A program made the translations under genes and the position numbers. A DNA stretch of 64,000 nt. Origin: Streptomyces sp. GQFP. GTDB lineage: Bacteria; Actinomycetota; Actinomycetes; Streptomycetales; Streptomycetaceae. Under the pieces are notes generated by a model. That model made no database searches. It saw only the letters and a list, made by a program, of their open reading frames with translations, and had not been told where the DNA came from. The stretch spans positions 4,774,001 to 4,838,000 of the forward strand of contig NZ_CP089312.1 of assembly GCF_021545335.1 (NCBI RefSeq), read 5' to 3'. The stretch's first letter is position 1. Each line of letters begins with the position of its first letter. Below are positions 16,357 to 23,423 of the stretch, piece by piece.

Positions 16357-16991
16357 CCGCCACCGAACTTCCCTCCACCGAACGGGAGTTGACGGACCTC
16401 ACATCCGTCGACGACATCGAATGGGGCGTACGGCTACTCGCCGCCACCCCCACCCACGAAGGCCGCGACCCCGAGCTGCTCCGCCAATGGGCCCGTACAG
16501 CCGACGAGTTCGGGTCCCGGCTGGCCCTCGACCCCGTGCCCTCCTCCACCGCGCGCGTGGTCGAGCGGGCCGACGGCCTGGAGCGGATGCTGCTCGCCCG
16601 CTACACGTCACGGCCCCCGACGGTCGAGCTGTACACCGACACGCTCGCGCTCGCCGAGGAGTTGGTCGACGCGCGTGGCTGGCGTGACTGGTATCCGCCG
16701 GGCTCGGTGCGGGCCGCCGCGCTCGCCCACGAGGCCGTGCACGCGCACCTGCACCACGGCCCCGCGAAGGCCGCGCTGAAGCAGGCGCTCGGCCACACCG
16801 TGCTGCGGCTCGGTCGCCACCGCGTGGCCGGTCATGTCGCCGGCGCCGAAGAGGTCGCCGCGCACGCCTACGCCCGGACCGTCTGCGGGCTCGGCCGCAG
16901 CCCCCTGCTCCTCACCGCCGCGCTGCGCACGGCGCTCACCCGGCCCGGGACTCCAGCTCCGAGAAGCCCCGCTCCGAGAAGAGAGAACTGA
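16353..16991 (+). CDS. Small HExxH (zincin-like) protein of the catabolic cluster
   Basis: 212 residues, starting in an ATGA overlap with the hydantoinase-like gene. The central part has a helix AAALAHEAVHAHLHHG with an HExxH zinc-binding motif. About 37 residues later comes GAEEVAAHAYARTV, where a Glu in an E-x-x-A-x-x-Y/F-A helix is placed like the third ligand of gluzincins such as ImmA/IrrE. No signal peptide is seen and the C-terminus is disordered (Pro/Ala/Arg). I do not recognise the family by name. A metal-dependent hydrolase or a co-factor protein for the preceding ATPase is possible. Confidence 0.7.
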   Translation: MTATELPSTERELTDLTSVDDIEWGVRLLAATPTHEGRDPELLRQWARTADEFGSRLALDPVPSSTARVVERADGLERMLLARYTSRPPTVELYTDTLALAEELVDARGWRDWYPPGSVRAAALAHEAVHAHLHHGPAKAALKQALGHTVLRLGRHRVAGHVAGAEEVAAHAYARTVCGLGRSPLLLTAALRTALTRPGTPAPRSPAPRREN

Positions 16992-16993
16992 CC

Positions 16994-18274
16994 ATGGGCG
17001 TCGTCATCCTCCTCGTCATGGCCGCCGGTGTCGGCCTGATGCTCACCCGCAGACTTCCCACCGCCTTCGCGCTGGTGCTGCTCGCCGTCGTCATCGCCTT
17101 CCTCGCCGGGGCGCCGCTGACCGGCGAGAACAGCGTGCTGGACACGGTTCTCCAGGAGGGCGCGCCGACCCTGGCGGCCACGATGATCGCGATCATCCTG
17201 GGCTCCTGGCTGGGCAAGCTCCTCGACGAGACCGGGATCGCGGGCACGCTCGTCCGCAAGATCGTCGAGTTCGGCGGCGACCGCCCGACCGTCGTCGCCC
17301 TCGGTGTCCTCGCCGTGTCCGCGCTCGTCGGTACGGTGACCGGTTCGGCGCCCGCCGCCATGCTCGCCGGGATCATCGGCATCCCCGCGATGATCGCCGT
17401 CGGCGTGCCCAAGGTGACGGCCGCCGGCACGGTGCTGATGGGCATCGCCGTGGGCATCCCCTTCGAGCTGCCGCTGTGGCAGTTCTTCTCCACCGCGCTG
17501 GACCTGCCGGTCCCGACCGTGCGCGACTTCATGGTGAAGCTGTTCCCGTTCGCGCTCGTGGCCGCCCTCGCGTTCGTCCTCGTCGAGACACGGCGGCGCG
17601 GCACGGAACACGCCTGGTCGCTCAAGTCCCTGGAGGAGAAGCCCCGTTCACGTCGCCGAGAGCTGGGCGACGCGCCCTGGTACGCGCTGCTCGCCCCCGC
17701 CGTCCCGCTCGTCCTCGCCCTGGGCTTCGAACTCGCCATCATCCCCTCGCTGTTGGCGGGCGTCCTGTACGCGCTGGTCACCACGACCCGGCCCGGCGAG
17801 ATGAACAAGCGGCTGCTGCGCACGCTCTACGGCGGCTTCGAGGTGGCGGCCCCGCCGCTCGTCCTGTTCATCGCCATCGGCATCCTGCTCTCGGCCGTGA
17901 AACTGCCGGGTGCCGTGGAGGCGCTCGAACCGCTGATCAAGTCGGTCAGTCCGCAGAACCCGGTGCTGTTCGTCCTCGTCTTCACCCTGCTCGTCCCGCT
18001 GTGCCTCTACCGGGGCCCGCTCAACGTGTTCGGGCTCGGTGCGGGCATCGCCGGTGTCCTCATCGCCGCCGGGATCTACCCCGCGGTCGCCGTCCTCGGC
18101 ATGGCCACCTCGTACAACCAGGTCTTCGGCGTCGCCGACCCCACCAGCACCCAGACCGTGTGGAGTGCCCAGTACGCGGGCGTCACTCCGCAACAGGTGA
18201 TGGTCCGCACGCTGCCGTACGTGTGGGCGGTCGCCCTCGGCGGGCTGTGCGTCACCGCCGCCACCTACCTCTGA
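16994..18274 (+). CDS. GntP/ion-transporter-superfamily-type permease
   Basis: 426 residues with about 11-12 membrane helices. It starts two bases after the preceding stop (ATG 16994). Duplicated halves each carry a Gly/Ala-rich re-entrant-looking segment (VGTVTGSAPAAMLAGIIGIP; PLVLFIAIGILLSAVKLPGA), as in the ion transporter superfamily that includes GntP, CitM and C4-dicarboxylate carriers. A cytoplasmic loop is basic (EEKPRSRRRELGD). In this operon it most likely imports the acidic or sugar-acid substrate that the FAD enzyme and hydantoinase-like enzyme process. Substrate not predictable from sequence. Confidence 0.8.
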   Translation: MGVVILLVMAAGVGLMLTRRLPTAFALVLLAVVIAFLAGAPLTGENSVLDTVLQEGAPTLAATMIAIILGSWLGKLLDETGIAGTLVRKIVEFGGDRPTVVALGVLAVSALVGTVTGSAPAAMLAGIIGIPAMIAVGVPKVTAAGTVLMGIAVGIPFELPLWQFFSTALDLPVPTVRDFMVKLFPFALVAALAFVLVETRRRGTEHAWSLKSLEEKPRSRRRELGDAPWYALLAPAVPLVLALGFELAIIPSLLAGVLYALVTTTRPGEMNKRLLRTLYGGFEVAAPPLVLFIAIGILLSAVKLPGAVEALEPLIKSVSPQNPVLFVLVFTLLVPLCLYRGPLNVFGLGAGIAGVLIAAGIYPAVAVLGMATSYNQVFGVADPTSTQTVWSAQYAGVTPQQVMVRTLPYVWAVALGGLCVTAATYL

Positions 18275-18303
18275 GTCCCCTCAGCCCGTCATTGGAGCCC
18301 CCC

Positions 18304-19302
18304 ATGCACCACCACCTCGGCCGGCGCCTCTTCCTGCGCGCCGGCGCCGCCACCGGAGCCGCGCTCACCGTCGGTACGACGCTGGGTGCCCAGCCCGCCG
18401 ACGCCGCGCCCGGCGGATTCCCCAACTACACCTACAAGAGCACACTTCTGACAGCGTCTCAGCTGAAGTACAACCCCACCGGGGAGATCATCTTCCCCTG
18501 CATCAGGGGGGTTTACGACAAGATCGCCTCGCCGCTCGGCCGTTACTACCTGTACTACGCGCCGCACGACCCGCCCGGCGGGATCTGTCTGGCGTACGGG
18601 GACTCGCTGGAGGGGCCGTTCACGGAGTACCCGTCGAACCCGATCGTCTCCAACGAGTGGTCACCGCACTACTCCGTCAGCCATGTCTCGTCGCCCCACG
18701 TACTGTGGAACGCGGACGAGAAGGAGTTCTGGCTGTACTTCCACGGCGAGAACCACACGACCCGCCTCGCCCGTTCGGCCGACGGGATCCAGTTCACGTA
18801 CGACAAGGTCGTGCTGTCGAAGTCCATGCTCCCGGCGGGCACCACGGAGACGTCGTACGCCCGGGTCTTCCGCCATGACCTGCCCGCGCGCGGCGCCCGC
18901 TACGTGATGCTCTTCATGCTGAACAACACAACCAACCACCGTGACATCCACTGGGGTTGGTCCGCCGACGGCCGTACCTGGACCTACGATCAGACAGCGC
19001 TGATCCGGCACACCGACGTCGACGCGGTCAACGTCGGCGGCCCGCATCTGCTCCACCGGAACAACAGCACCTACGTCGTCTACAACAAGGACAAGTCCAG
19101 CGGCGGCGACATCATGATCACCGAGGTCGGCAACGACTTCGCCAAGCGCTCCCACCTCGGCGTCTTCTACAACTCGCGCAGCGCGGCGCCTGAGAACGGA
19201 CGTGCCGCGGCACCTTCGTTCGGTACCGACGGCGGCGTCCCGTACATGATCTACGAGGCGGGCGAGCGGCTCTCGGGAGCCATCGCGGTAGCCCGGGGCT
19301 GA
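18304..19302 (+). CDS. Tat-exported beta-propeller protein, glycoside hydrolase 43-like
   Basis: 332 residues from ATG 18304 (GGAG at 18293). A twin-arginine signal is present: MHHHLGRRLFLRAGAATGAA, with cleavage after AQPADA. The mature part shows repeated aromatic strand motifs of a five-bladed propeller (GRYYLYYAPHD, EFWLYFHGENHT, RYVMLFML, STYVVYNKDKSSGGD, VPYMIYEAG), as in GH43/GH32-related proteins. Acidic residues for hydrolysis (Asp, Glu) are available, but I cannot assign the catalytic triad. As the last gene of the LacI-controlled cluster it could release or bind the extracellular substrate. Confidence 0.75.
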   Translation: MHHHLGRRLFLRAGAATGAALTVGTTLGAQPADAAPGGFPNYTYKSTLLTASQLKYNPTGEIIFPCIRGVYDKIASPLGRYYLYYAPHDPPGGICLAYGDSLEGPFTEYPSNPIVSNEWSPHYSVSHVSSPHVLWNADEKEFWLYFHGENHTTRLARSADGIQFTYDKVVLSKSMLPAGTTETSYARVFRHDLPARGARYVMLFMLNNTTNHRDIHWGWSADGRTWTYDQTALIRHTDVDAVNVGGPHLLHRNNSTYVVYNKDKSSGGDIMITEVGNDFAKRSHLGVFYNSRSAAPENGRAAAPSFGTDGGVPYMIYEAGERLSGAIAVARG

Positions 19303-19368
19303 CCCCAAATTTTTCCTGATTCACCCAATTCCTATGCTATTTGCACCTCTCGGAAGGAACCACCCGTA

Positions 19369-19971
19369 ATGAACCGCCACCTGCGCAGGACCGTCTTCGC
19401 CACCGCCGCGCTCACCGCCGGCCTGCTGATGACGGCCTGCCAGAGCGGCACGGACGACAACTCGTCCGGCTCGGCCAGCTCACCCAGCACTTCCAGCTCA
19501 CCCACCGCAGCCAGCTCGCCCAGCTCGTCCGCCACGACCGGCACGGACTCGGCGTCGGGCTCCGACACCTCCCAGGACACCGAGGCCACCCCGCCCGGCA
19601 CTTCCGACTCGGACTCCTCCGGGTCTGGTTCCGGCTCCTCCAACTCCGACTCCGACTCCTCCGGGACCGTCGTCGAGGGCCTCAACGACGGCGAGGGCGT
19701 CAGCGGCACCTGGTTCGGCAACGTCTCCTACGTGGCGCCGGGCTCGTACACCGTCTCCGACTCGAAGGGCACCGAACAGCAGTTCTTCACCTCCGAGAAC
19801 ACCAAGATCATCGGCTACGACGACATCTGCGATGCCATCAACACGGGTCCGGGCGGCGAGGGTGGCGTCGAGTGCACCGAGGCCCAGCTGGAGACGGCCG
19901 CCAAGAAGGGTTTCAGCGCCGAGGTCGTGATCAGCAAGGGCATAGCGACCAGCATCCGCGACGACAACTGA
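19369..19971 (+). CDS. Ser-rich lipoprotein with small C-terminal domain
   Basis: 200 residues from ATG 19369; GGAAGG lies upstream and an unusually AT-rich stretch (19308-19345) containing a TATGCT -10-like box precedes it. Signal peptide with lipobox LLMTAC. Residues 25-100 are a low-complexity Ser/Thr/Gly/Asp linker. The folded part (about 100-200) contains SGTWFGNVSY, SYTVSDSKGTEQQFF and two Cys (DDIC, VEC). No known family; it probably projects a small beta-rich domain through the cell wall. Confidence 0.75.
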   Translation: MNRHLRRTVFATAALTAGLLMTACQSGTDDNSSGSASSPSTSSSPTAASSPSSSATTGTDSASGSDTSQDTEATPPGTSDSDSSGSGSGSSNSDSDSSGTVVEGLNDGEGVSGTWFGNVSYVAPGSYTVSDSKGTEQQFFTSENTKIIGYDDICDAINTGPGGEGGVECTEAQLETAAKKGFSAEVVISKGIATSIRDDN

Positions 19972-19986
19972 GCCACACCCGCACGA

Positions 19987-20043
19987 TGAATCGGTGAATC
20001 GGTGAATCGGTGAAGGCCCGGGTCGGCGCGCCGACCCGGGCCT
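19987..20043. terminator. 30-base perfect palindrome preceded by three 8-base repeats
   Basis: TGAATCGG occurs three times (19987-20010) plus a half copy. It is followed by a perfect 30-base palindrome (20014-20043, arms AGGCCCGGGTCGGCG and complement). It lies between the convergent lipoprotein and acetyltransferase genes, so it probably serves as a bidirectional terminator. Confidence 0.7.
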
Positions 20044-20059
20044 CACGCCACCCCGGGCG

Positions 20060-20701
20060 TCAGTCGGGCCGTTGAGTGCGGTTCTCGTGAGCGAGGCCGT
20101 CCGGGTGGCCGGCCCGGTGCGGCCCGAGGGCGAGGACCAGCGCCCGCAGTGGCACGGGGGCCGGCGGGCGGAGGATCGTGGGATCCGGCGGACGGAGGAT
20201 CGTCCCGATGTCCTGCCATCCCCGCGACCGGAAGGCGTCGTAGGCCGGAGCGTCCGCCCGGTCGACCAGCGTCGCCCCGAGCGAGGCGTGGTGGTCGGCG
20301 AGGAGCCGCTCCTGGAGCCGGCGGGCGAGGTCCTGGTCGCCGGTGTGGGGGTGCACCACGATCTCGGTGATCGCGAAGACGTGTCCCGAGGCGGTGAGCC
20401 GTTCCACGCTCTGCGGAAGGGGCCCGTCGAATCCCCTCCACCATGTCCCGTCACGCGGTACGGAGAATCCGTAGGCGCACCCGGCGAATGCCGCGTCCTC
20501 CGCGATCAGCAGGGCGAATCCGGGCTTCCGGATGCTGCCGGTGAGCCGCCGCAGGAACCTCTCGCGGCCTCGGTACTCCTGGCCCGCCTGCGCACGGGAG
20601 GACTCCACGTAAAGATCGGCCAGGTCCTCCCGCAGGGTCTCGGCCTGCCAGCGGTTCAGCCGGCGCAGCCGGACCGCGTGGGTGGGAATCGGAATCGGCA
20701 T
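20060..20701 (-). CDS. GNAT-type acetyltransferase-like protein
   Basis: 213 residues from ATG 20701. A helix with Arg/Glu (RWQAETLREDLADLYVESSR) is followed by strands and a segment AITEIVVHPHTGDQDLARRL-QERLL, the strand-loop-helix that binds acetyl-CoA in GNAT enzymes (Q/R-x-x-G/A replaced by QDLA). Then AYDAFRSRGWQDIGTIL resembles the usual C-terminal strands. No ribosome site is strong, so the start is uncertain. The substrate is unknown. Confidence 0.65.
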   Translation of the reverse strand: MPIPIPTHAVRLRRLNRWQAETLREDLADLYVESSRAQAGQEYRGRERFLRRLTGSIRKPGFALLIAEDAAFAGCAYGFSVPRDGTWWRGFDGPLPQSVERLTASGHVFAITEIVVHPHTGDQDLARRLQERLLADHHASLGATLVDRADAPAYDAFRSRGWQDIGTILRPPDPTILRPPAPVPLRALVLALGPHRAGHPDGLAHENRTQRPD

Positions 20702-21075
20702 GCCGCCCGTACCCCGTGCCGGCCCCTGGCGGGGCGGGGCCGTCACGGCGCACCGCCCGCGACGGCGAGAACCCGAGGTGAGGGTGACCGAGGTGAGGGT
20801 GACCGAGGGGCGTGGACTTCGTGGTTCAGGTGGGGACGGGGCATGGCTCCTCGGTTCGGTGGTGTAGGTCGTGACGGCTGAACTGCCTGTCCGGCAGGCC
20901 GAGTTGGCGGGCATCGTGTTCTGGAGGGGGCCGCAGGACACGAGAAGACCCCGGCCTGCCGTGGGCGGTGTACAGCCGGGGTCCTGGGCTTACGGGTCGT
21001 GCTGTCGGTTCGGTCGGTTCGGTCGGTGCTGTCGGTTCGGGTACGGGCCGGGCGGGGCTGCCGGAACGACGCGGT
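20702..21075. other. Intergenic stretch with repeats and a hairpin, no supported gene
   Basis: About 370 bases. It contains a 15-base direct repeat GAGGTGAGGGTGACC (20775-20804, two copies). A hairpin GACCCCGGC/GCCGGGGTC (20947-20955 with 20975-20983) probably terminates the minus-strand gene ending at 21076. A simple GGTTCGGTC-type repeat lies at 21002-21045. ORFs here lack coding signals. Confidence 0.5.
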
Positions 21076-21297
21076 TCACCCCGCTCTTCTGTGGGTGTGG
21101 CGCCGGAGGCGGAGCCAGTCGCGGACCTTCCGCGGAGCGGATGGAGTCGACGGAGCCGGTCCCGCTACGGGCGTCCCGGAGCGGCCGTAGTGGAAGGAGG
21201 CGATGCGGTCGTCGTGCTGCGAGTTGAGCCGGTGGATGAGGAGCACCCCCACGGCGATCATCGCGAGGGTCACGATCACGGTCAGGAATGTCTCCAC
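21076..21297 (-). CDS. Small membrane-anchored protein
   Basis: 73 residues from GTG 21297, with GGAAGG overlapping the end of the upstream gene. One N-terminal helix (FLTVIVTLAMIAVGVLLIHR), then a hydrophilic basic tail (VRDWLRLRRHTHRRAG). Coupled to the DUF5994-like gene just upstream. Function unknown. Confidence 0.55.
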   Translation of the reverse strand: METFLTVIVTLAMIAVGVLLIHRLNSQHDDRIASFHYGRSGTPVAGPAPSTPSAPRKVRDWLRLRRHTHRRAG

Positions 21298-21302
21298 GGT
21301 TC

Positions 21303-21797
21303 TCACCTTCCCGTCGGCTGATGCGCCGACTGCTCCATCAACCGGCTCGCGGTCGACGTGCCCAGTGGGTCGCTCGCCGCGGCCATCAGCCACGCGGCCT
21401 GGGCGGCGGGCGTCTGCGGCGGGACCACCAGGAGGTTCCAGCGGCCCGTGCGGTACGAGAGCAGCAGCAGTTCGTGCGGGTCCTGTTCCGCCAGGAACCA
21501 GCCCACCTTCACCACGCGCCCACCGACGGCCACCTTGCGCGGAACGACCGGCCAGTGGACGGGATTCACGGTGACCCGGGTGATCCGCCCCCACAGCGGA
21601 TCCAGTACGGCGGTCAGGGCGGGGAGTTCCGCGCCGAGGTCGCGGGAGCGGGGCCACCAGGCGCCGTCCAGCAGAGCCGGTGCGGGACCTGCGGGAGCCA
21701 GTGACAGACGGAGAGCGGGCGCGGGCGAGGACGAGGGCGAGGCGAACCGGTCGTCGGCTTCGGCTCTCGTCGGGTGGGAAACGGTCGCGGTCATCAC
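21303..21797 (-). CDS. DUF5994-like protein, copy 1
   Basis: 164 residues, soluble, no signal. Core motif LLDGAWWPRSRDLGAELPAL, later GGRVVKVGWFLAEQDPHELL and WNLLVVPPQTPAAQAAWLM, as in the actinobacterial DUF5994 family. The next minus-strand gene upstream (21956-22441) is a clear paralogue. Family function is unknown. A helical C-terminus follows an alpha/beta core. Confidence 0.7.
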   Translation of the reverse strand: MMTATVSHPTRAEADDRFASPSSSPAPALRLSLAPAGPAPALLDGAWWPRSRDLGAELPALTAVLDPLWGRITRVTVNPVHWPVVPRKVAVGGRVVKVGWFLAEQDPHELLLLSYRTGRWNLLVVPPQTPAAQAAWLMAAASDPLGTSTASRLMEQSAHQPTGR

Positions 21798-21955
21798 GCG
21801 AACCCTGCCCCGGGCCGGTCATGACCGGTCCGGCGTATTCGATCGCCGAAAACGACACGGGCATGGCAGCCGGTGCGCGAAGTGTCCTCGGTAGTGCCAG
21901 CGTACTCCGCGGGCACACCCAACGGACCGTACGGCCGAAGGGGGACCGGCAACGG

Positions 21956-22441
21956 TCAGGTCTGCCGTGCGCGGGTGCCGGTGTCGATGAGGATCTGCTC
22001 GGCCTGCCTCCCGCTGTCGGCCCGGACGGCCTCGGCCATGGCCGCGCGTGCGGCGTCGGGTGTCGCGTGCGGTGGGATCACGAGGAGGGAGAAGAGATCC
22101 TGTTCGCCCCGGGTGATCAGGACGGTGTCGTCGCCGACCGGGAAGGAGTCGAGGTGGACGACGCGGCCGTCGATGGTCATCCGCGTCGGCAGCGCTTCCC
22201 AGGCGCCGGTGTCCAGGCCGACACGGGTGACGGGCCCGAGGTGTTCGGTCAGTGCGGTGATCAGGCTGGGGAGTTCGGCGGTGATGTCGCGGGAACGGGG
22301 CCACCACACTCCGTCGAGCACGCCCCGCCGGTCATGTGTCGTCTCCAGCCGTACGACAGCTGTCCCGGGCCGCACGGCCTGGTGGACGGCGTCCGGGAGG
22401 AGCCTGGTCACCCGTGGGGAGCCGGAGTCGAAGTCGACCAT
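21956..22441 (-). CDS. DUF5994-like protein, copy 2
   Basis: 161 residues from ATG 22441. It shares with its neighbour the motif VLDGVWWPRSRDITAELPSL, the segment DGRVVHLDSFPVGDDTVLIT and a late LFSLLVIPPHATPDAARAAM. The sequence right before its start on the minus strand is a G-rich 8-base tandem repeat with no ordinary GGAGG, so translation initiation may be unusual. The 158-base gap to copy 1 may hold a promoter. Confidence 0.7.
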   Translation of the reverse strand: MVDFDSGSPRVTRLLPDAVHQAVRPGTAVVRLETTHDRRGVLDGVWWPRSRDITAELPSLITALTEHLGPVTRVGLDTGAWEALPTRMTIDGRVVHLDSFPVGDDTVLITRGEQDLFSLLVIPPHATPDAARAAMAEAVRADSGRQAEQILIDTGTRARQT

Positions 22442-22752
22442 CGCACTCGCCTGCCTGCCCGTCTGCCCGCCTGCCCGCCTGCCCGCCTGCCTGGAATGAA
22501 GGGGTTCGGGTGGATTTCTCCATTTCACGGTACTCCCCGGCAGCAAAGTGAGACATCCGGCCCCCCGCACGGGGACACCGAACGGCGGAAATCGCCCCGC
22601 CGGGAAGTAGTGCGACCTCAACGGGGTACGCGGGGTACGCGGAAGGCACCGTACCGCCCGTGGAAGCACTCGATGCCTACGGTGCGTTTCGGTCATACGA
22701 TGGCAAAATGGGTCCACCACCCGCCGGAGTCCGCACAGACAGGGAGCAGGGC
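22442..22752. other. Divergent intergenic region with a G/C-rich tandem repeat
   Basis: Between copy 2 of the DUF5994-like gene and the PRC-barrel gene. At 22451-22494 there are about five imperfect copies of CCTGCCCG, which read as GCGGGCAG on the strand of the left-hand gene. The rest should hold the promoters of both divergent genes; no further site is recognised. Confidence 0.55.
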
Positions 22753-23109
22753 ATGATCCGTTCAGCCGACATCCGCGAGTGGCGCAACCAGGACGTGGTC
22801 GACGTCAAACAGCGTCGGATCGGCATGCTCGAAGCGGTCTACGTGGACACGGCCACCGACGAACCGGCCATGGCGACCGTCCGGACGGGGCTGCCCACCC
22901 GCCACCGGCTGGTCTTCGTCCCCCTCGACGACGTGGTCCTCGGGCCGGGCTACGTCCGGGTCTCCTACGACAAGGGGCAGGTGCGGAAGGCCCCGTCGAT
23001 CGGCACGGACGACGTGCTGCCCGCCGAGCAGGAGGAGCAGATCTTCCGGCACTACGGCATGACGTACCGGCCTGGAGCCGGGGGCGAGCGCCAGCTCGCC
23101 CGCCGCTGA
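22753..23109 (+). CDS. PRC-barrel domain protein
   Basis: 118 residues from ATG 22753 with AGGGAG upstream. The PRC-barrel pattern is clear: IREWRNQDVVDVKQRRIGML-EAVYVDTATDEPAMATVRT, then RHRLVFVPLDDVVLGPGYVR. The C-terminal part continues LPAEQEEQIFRHYGM, a common end in streptomycete PRC-barrel stress proteins. A second PRC-barrel protein is encoded at 56419-56787. Likely a cytosolic or membrane-associated binding protein. Confidence 0.75.
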   Translation: MIRSADIREWRNQDVVDVKQRRIGMLEAVYVDTATDEPAMATVRTGLPTRHRLVFVPLDDVVLGPGYVRVSYDKGQVRKAPSIGTDDVLPAEQEEQIFRHYGMTYRPGAGGERQLARR

Positions 23110-23119
23110 GGTGGTCCGG

Positions 23120-23293
23120 ATGATGGCACTCTTTCTTCTGCTGGTCCTGGTGGCCGTCGTACTGGGAATCATCGGTGCGGTGGCCGAGGGGCTGGGGTTT
23201 CTCCTGGTCATCGGCATCGTGGTCTTCGCCGCCGACCTGGTCTTCTTCGGCGCGCGGGTGTCCCGGCGCGCCCGGCGGCGTCCCGTCCGCTGA
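23120..23293 (+). CDS. Small hydrophobic membrane protein
   Basis: 57 residues from ATG 23120 (GAGGTGG upstream; GTG 23111 possible). Two hydrophobic stretches (FLLLVLVAVVLGIIGAVAE and FLLVIGIVVFAADLVFFGA) and a basic tail (RRARRRPVR) give a two-helix membrane protein. It follows the PRC-barrel gene by about ten bases and is likely cotranscribed. Function unknown. Confidence 0.6.
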   Translation: MMALFLLLVLVAVVLGIIGAVAEGLGFLLVIGIVVFAADLVFFGARVSRRARRRPVR

Positions 23294-23316
23294 TGACCTT
23301 GGACGCGCCACGTACG

Positions 23317-23372
23317 GATCGATCCACGAGCCGACTCGTGGATCGGCTCGTGGATCGGCTCGTGGATCGATC
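23317..23372. terminator. Repeat-rich hairpin between convergent genes
   Basis: GATCGATCCACGAG (23317-23330) is followed by three copies of CTCGTGGATC (23335-23344, 23347-23356, 23359-23368). The first arm can pair with any of them, with a four-base loop for the nearest and 14 perfect pairs with the farthest (23359-23372). It lies between the small membrane protein and the fibronectin-III gene. Confidence 0.65.
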
Positions 23373-23423
23373 GGTAAGTGGTCGCCGAGGAGGTGAAGGT
23401 TGCCGGGCGCGGCCGAACCGATG

